7,427 bases of DNA from Spirochaetales bacterium (GTDB taxonomy: Bacteria; Spirochaetota; Spirochaetia; SZUA-6; DRHE01). Made by a program: the position numbers and the translations under genes. This document shows, in pieces, positions 4,976-7,427 of this stretch. The stretch's first letter is position 1, and every line of letters begins with the position of its first letter. Where the stretch lies: contig DRHE01000318.1 in assembly GCA_011049745.1 (NCBI GenBank), positions 1-7,427 on the forward strand, written 5' to 3'. The notes below the pieces were generated by a model, which saw only the letters and a program-made list of their open reading frames with translations, was not told the DNA's origin and ran no database searches.

Positions 4976-6904
4976 TTGTTTGCTGTTAGAGAGGTTGCAG
5001 CAGAGCCAAATTTACACATAATAGTGAATAGTATGTTATCCCGTGTAGAAGAAATTGCCTTAGAGAGAGGAGCTCAAGAAAAATTAACCCTAAGCGGTGA
5101 AAAGATCGGGGTTATTGTAGTTGACAGCTTTCCGGCGCTGGGAACTCTGGCGGCTCTGCGTTTTCTGGAGTGGCTGCAGGAAAATCCGGAGGGTGTGGTC
5201 TCACTGCCCACCGGTAAGAGCCCCCAGTATTTTATCAGGGAGGTAACTCGCTTTGTTGCCGGCTGGAGGGAAAAATCGATTCAAAGGGAACTGGCTGAGG
5301 GGGGAGTGGACCACAACTGTCAACCTGATTTACGAGGGCTCCATTTTGTACAGATCGACGAATTCTATCCCATAAACCCCAAACAGCACAACAGTTTCTA
5401 TTACTTTGTAAATAAATATTACCTTAAAGGATTCGGCCTCAATCCGGCAAAGGCACTGCTGATCAACTGCAATGAAATCGGTATAGCCAGAGGGGAGAAG
5501 CTGGAAGAGGTCTGGCCCGAGGGGCTGGTTGATCTCACTCTGCGCAGCCGCATGGGGGTTGACTCCTTAGAGAGGAAGCAGAAAAATGTTATTGAGAATA
5601 TCGATCAATGGTGTACAGAGTATGAGGAGAAAATCCGGCGGCTTGGGGGAATCGGCTTTTTTCTGGGAGGGATCGGGCCTGACGGCCATATTGGTTTTAA
5701 TATCCGCGGTTCAGATCTCTATTCCACCACCCGGCTGACACAAACCAACTATGAAACCCAGGCGGCCGCGGCAGGTGACCTTGGCGGAATAGAGGTAGCC
5801 AAAAAGCGCCTGGTAATTACCATCGGGTTGGCAACCATTACTTATAACACCGACTGTACAGCTATTATCATTGCCGCAGGCGCAGCTAAGGCTCAACTGG
5901 TAGGGGATGCAGTTGAGCGAGGCATGCATATCCATTATCCGGCTACTATCCTGCAGAAGCTGAAATGTTCGCGTTTTTACCTGACTGCAGGTGCTGCAAC
6001 AAAATTGGCAACAAGAGCGCTGCAGGTATTTGTCAACAGCAAACAACTATCCTCAGAGCAGATAGAAAGGGTGGTAATCGATCTTTCATTAAAGAAAAGA
6101 AAGCCTGTTGTAGAGCTCAACAGGGCTGATTTTTTGAGCAATCCCTTTACCGCTGATTTATTGAAGCGGGAATCCATGAAACTCTCTGAGATTACTTTTG
6201 GAGTTGCGGAAAGGCTGAAGGAAAAGGTAAAGGCCGGAACAGTAATTAATAGCGGCAGAATATTTTTGCACACTGAACCCCACCATGATGACCTGATGCT
6301 CGGTTATCTACCCTATATTGTGCGTCATATCCGGGAACACAGCACCTCCCATTATTTTGTTACCCTGACCAGCGGTTTTACTGCCGTCACCAACGCCTAT
6401 ATGTACGGACAGCTTAATAAATTGAGATCCCGCCTCTTTACCAGGCCATTTGCCCTGCTTGTTTCAGAAAACTATTTTGAACCCAATAATGGTGTATACC
6501 GCAACAGGGATGTCTGGCAATATCTTGATGGAGTAGCCGCCGGTGACTGTGGGATGAGGAATGATGGTGAAGCCAGGCGGCTGCTCCGAAATCTGATCGC
6601 TATATACGGGGAGTCAGGTTTTGAAAAGCTGAAGGAGCGGATTGAGCTGCTGCTCAAGTACTTTATAGAGGCGTATCCGGGACAGAAAGATACTGCTGCT
6701 GTACAAAAACTGAAAGGAATGACCAGAGAATGGGAGGCGGACTGCCTCTGGGGTTACTTCGGCTGTAGTTCCAAGTTTGTACGCCACCTGCACCTTGGTT
6801 TTTATAAGGGCGATCTCTTTACCCAGGATCCTACCTTCAAACGCGACATTCTTCCGGTTATCAGGCTGCTTGAATATGTTCTCCCTGCAGCACTCTGCAT
6901 TTGA
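4976..6904 (+). CDS. NagB-like / PIG-L-like fusion protein, C-terminus lost by frameshift
   Basis: The open frame gives 642 residues. Residues about 45-360 are a glucosamine-6-phosphate deaminase-like (NagB) domain: LPTGKSP (77-83) matches the phosphate loop, QIDEFYP holds Asp128, and GPDGH holds Asp236 and His238. The lid glutamate of true NagB (Glu148 in E. coli) is replaced by Ile243. From about 425 on there is a PIG-L/LmbE-like domain with the metal motif EPHHDD (His436, Asp438, Asp439). This matches from memory a long two-domain family of roughly 770 residues annotated as glucosamine-6-phosphate deaminase, known from Bacteroidetes; true activity is uncertain. After LLEYV (about 631-635) the frame drifts into LPAALCI and stops, while the family tail resumes in another frame at 6870. 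The missing stretch should hold the second metal motif of the PIG-L domain. The start is taken as TTG 4976 (weak AGAGG 3 bases before it); GTG 5024 or ATG 5033 are alternatives. Probably nonfunctional, or a sequencing/assembly error. Confidence 0.8.
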   Translation: MFAVREVAAEPNLHIIVNSMLSRVEEIALERGAQEKLTLSGEKIGVIVVDSFPALGTLAALRFLEWLQENPEGVVSLPTGKSPQYFIREVTRFVAGWREKSIQRELAEGGVDHNCQPDLRGLHFVQIDEFYPINPKQHNSFYYFVNKYYLKGFGLNPAKALLINCNEIGIARGEKLEEVWPEGLVDLTLRSRMGVDSLERKQKNVIENIDQWCTEYEEKIRRLGGIGFFLGGIGPDGHIGFNIRGSDLYSTTRLTQTNYETQAAAAGDLGGIEVAKKRLVITIGLATITYNTDCTAIIIAAGAAKAQLVGDAVERGMHIHYPATILQKLKCSRFYLTAGAATKLATRALQVFVNSKQLSSEQIERVVIDLSLKKRKPVVELNRADFLSNPFTADLLKRESMKLSEITFGVAERLKEKVKAGTVINSGRIFLHTEPHHDDLMLGYLPYIVRHIREHSTSHYFVTLTSGFTAVTNAYMYGQLNKLRSRLFTRPFALLVSENYFEPNNGVYRNRDVWQYLDGVAAGDCGMRNDGEARRLLRNLIAIYGESGFEKLKERIELLLKYFIEAYPGQKDTAAVQKLKGMTREWEADCLWGYFGCSSKFVRHLHLGFYKGDLFTQDPTFKRDILPVIRLLEYVLPAALCI

Positions 6905-7034
6905 GAATGCCTATATCTCCCAGAAGGAGGCCTCCTTTCCCAGCCATGCCTATGACGGACCCTTTTCCGAGCTCGCCCAGAAGATACAGGTGGAGCATCT
7001 GGGTGAAAGCTGTAATCTAAGAGAAAAAGTATAG
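6870..7034 (+). pseudogene. Frameshifted 3' remnant of the NagB/PIG-L fusion gene
   Basis: In the frame two bases ahead of the main one, LNMFSLQHSAFENAY followed by ISQKEASFPS and DGPFSELAQKIQVE reads as the conserved end of the same fusion family. It has no ribosome binding site or start of its own, so it is not a separate gene. By family memory about 60 codons between LLEYV and LNMF are missing. After QVE the text changes to HLGESCNLREKV and stops at 7032-7034, about 40 residues sooner than expected; this may be a second deletion. The overlap around 6866-6885 is the likely deletion joint. Confidence 0.72.
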
Positions 7035-7130
7035 AACCTACAGAACTCTGGTGCCGGGCTCAATATCTCTATCCACCCCCAGTATCACCACCTCGCTTAT
7101 CAATTTATCTCCCCGATTATCTTAGGTAGG

Positions 7131-7427
7131 CTAATCCAGGATAAAGACCTCTACATTATCGAATGCGGAGAACACATCGTAATAACTTACCAGCCCGATC
7201 TGTCCCACCCGGTAGGTATCATCCGCGGCCTCGGCGACCTGGTTATCATTTATATATAATTTCATAAGCGAACCTATGCACTCCACTTTGAGAATATTCT
7301 TGCCATGTTCATTGATGGTTCTGGATTTTGTCCAGCCAACAAGGTTTTCGCTTTCCCCATCTATGTATCTGCCCAGGCGGAAATAACCGGTCCTGGTAAT
7401 GTTGAAGGTATAGTTGTTATCGATATC
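7131..7427 (-). CDS. C-terminal fragment with LamG/DUF1080-like jellyroll domain (5' end outside window)
   Basis: Ninety-eight residues are open from the window edge to a TAG at 7131-7133. The text is typical of the last strands of a concanavalin-like jellyroll domain as found in DUF1080 (3-keto-disaccharide hydrolase type) and LamG-like proteins: a GYFRLGRYIDG strand, NLVGWTKS, NILKVECIGSLMKLYINDNQ, VAEAADDTYRVGQIGL, and a closing AFDNVEVFIL. Such domains are usually attached to lipoproteins, surface proteins or kinases and often bind or cut sugars. Nothing upstream is visible, so no overall function can be given. It is tail-to-tail with the broken NagB-like gene. The 96 bases between them hold no clear terminator. 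Confidence 0.75.
   Translation of the reverse strand, partial: DIDNNYTFNITRTGYFRLGRYIDGESENLVGWTKSRTINEHGKNILKVECIGSLMKLYINDNQVAEAADDTYRVGQIGLVSYYDVFSAFDNVEVFILD

Noticed and set aside
6777..7034. A separate 85-residue plus-strand gene
   Set aside because: Only its part from about 6870 is protein-like, and that is the frameshifted tail of the NagB-like gene; there is no start signal.
1..7427. CRISPR arrays, tRNA or rRNA genes, insertion sequences, phage or toxin-antitoxin genes
   Set aside because: I found no repeat-spacer pattern, cloverleaf-like segment, transposase or integrase text, or terminal repeats.

Overview
The window reads as chromosomal DNA of a strictly anaerobic, probably Firmicutes/Clostridia-type bacterium. 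The grounds are a full oxygen-defence kit built on non-haem iron proteins (rubrerythrin, desulfoferrodoxin, ferritin, rubredoxin), strong AGGAGG-type ribosome binding sites, some TTG starts, and a PerR-like repressor. The assignment is inference; similar gene sets occur in deltaproteobacteria and other anaerobes, so I would not name a genus.

Layout. (1) 1-870, + strand: the 3' end of an NqrF-like flavin/NAD(P)H reductase, followed 6 bases later by an uncharacterised 156-residue protein with a Cys-Pro-Phe-Gly-His motif. (2) 884-1792, - strand, convergent with the first block: a response-regulator/diguanylate cyclase with intact catalytic and inhibitory sites, whose best promoter suggests a leaderless mRNA. 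(3) 1882-2517, - strand: a two-domain glutaredoxin-like protein disulfide oxidoreductase (PDO). (4) 2518-2650: a divergent control region with a 27-bp palindrome between PDO and a PerR-like gene (2651-3034, +). (5) 3115-4928, + strand: a compact operon rubrerythrin - desulfoferrodoxin - ferritin - rubredoxin with a clear promoter, a 19-bp palindrome overlapping the -10 box, and a Rho-independent terminator. The 53-residue rubredoxin gene is easily missed because of its size. (6) 4976-7034, + strand: a long NagB-like/PIG-L-like fusion gene that is broken near its 3' end by an internal deletion and frameshift. (7) 7131-7427, - strand: the C-terminal end of a protein with a LamG/DUF1080-like sugar-binding-type jellyroll domain, running off the window edge.

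How it fits together. Blocks 3-5 form a coherent oxygen and peroxide response. Desulfoferrodoxin reduces superoxide to peroxide, rubrerythrin reduces peroxide to water, rubredoxin carries electrons to both, and ferritin stores the iron that would otherwise feed Fenton chemistry. PDO can supply thiol reducing power, and the PerR-like protein is the likely sensor. The palindrome at the perR/PDO region and the one at the rubrerythrin promoter do not resemble each other, so a single repressor may not control both. No RNA genes, CRISPR arrays, insertion sequences or phage genes were seen. There is no stretch over 300 bases without a gene.
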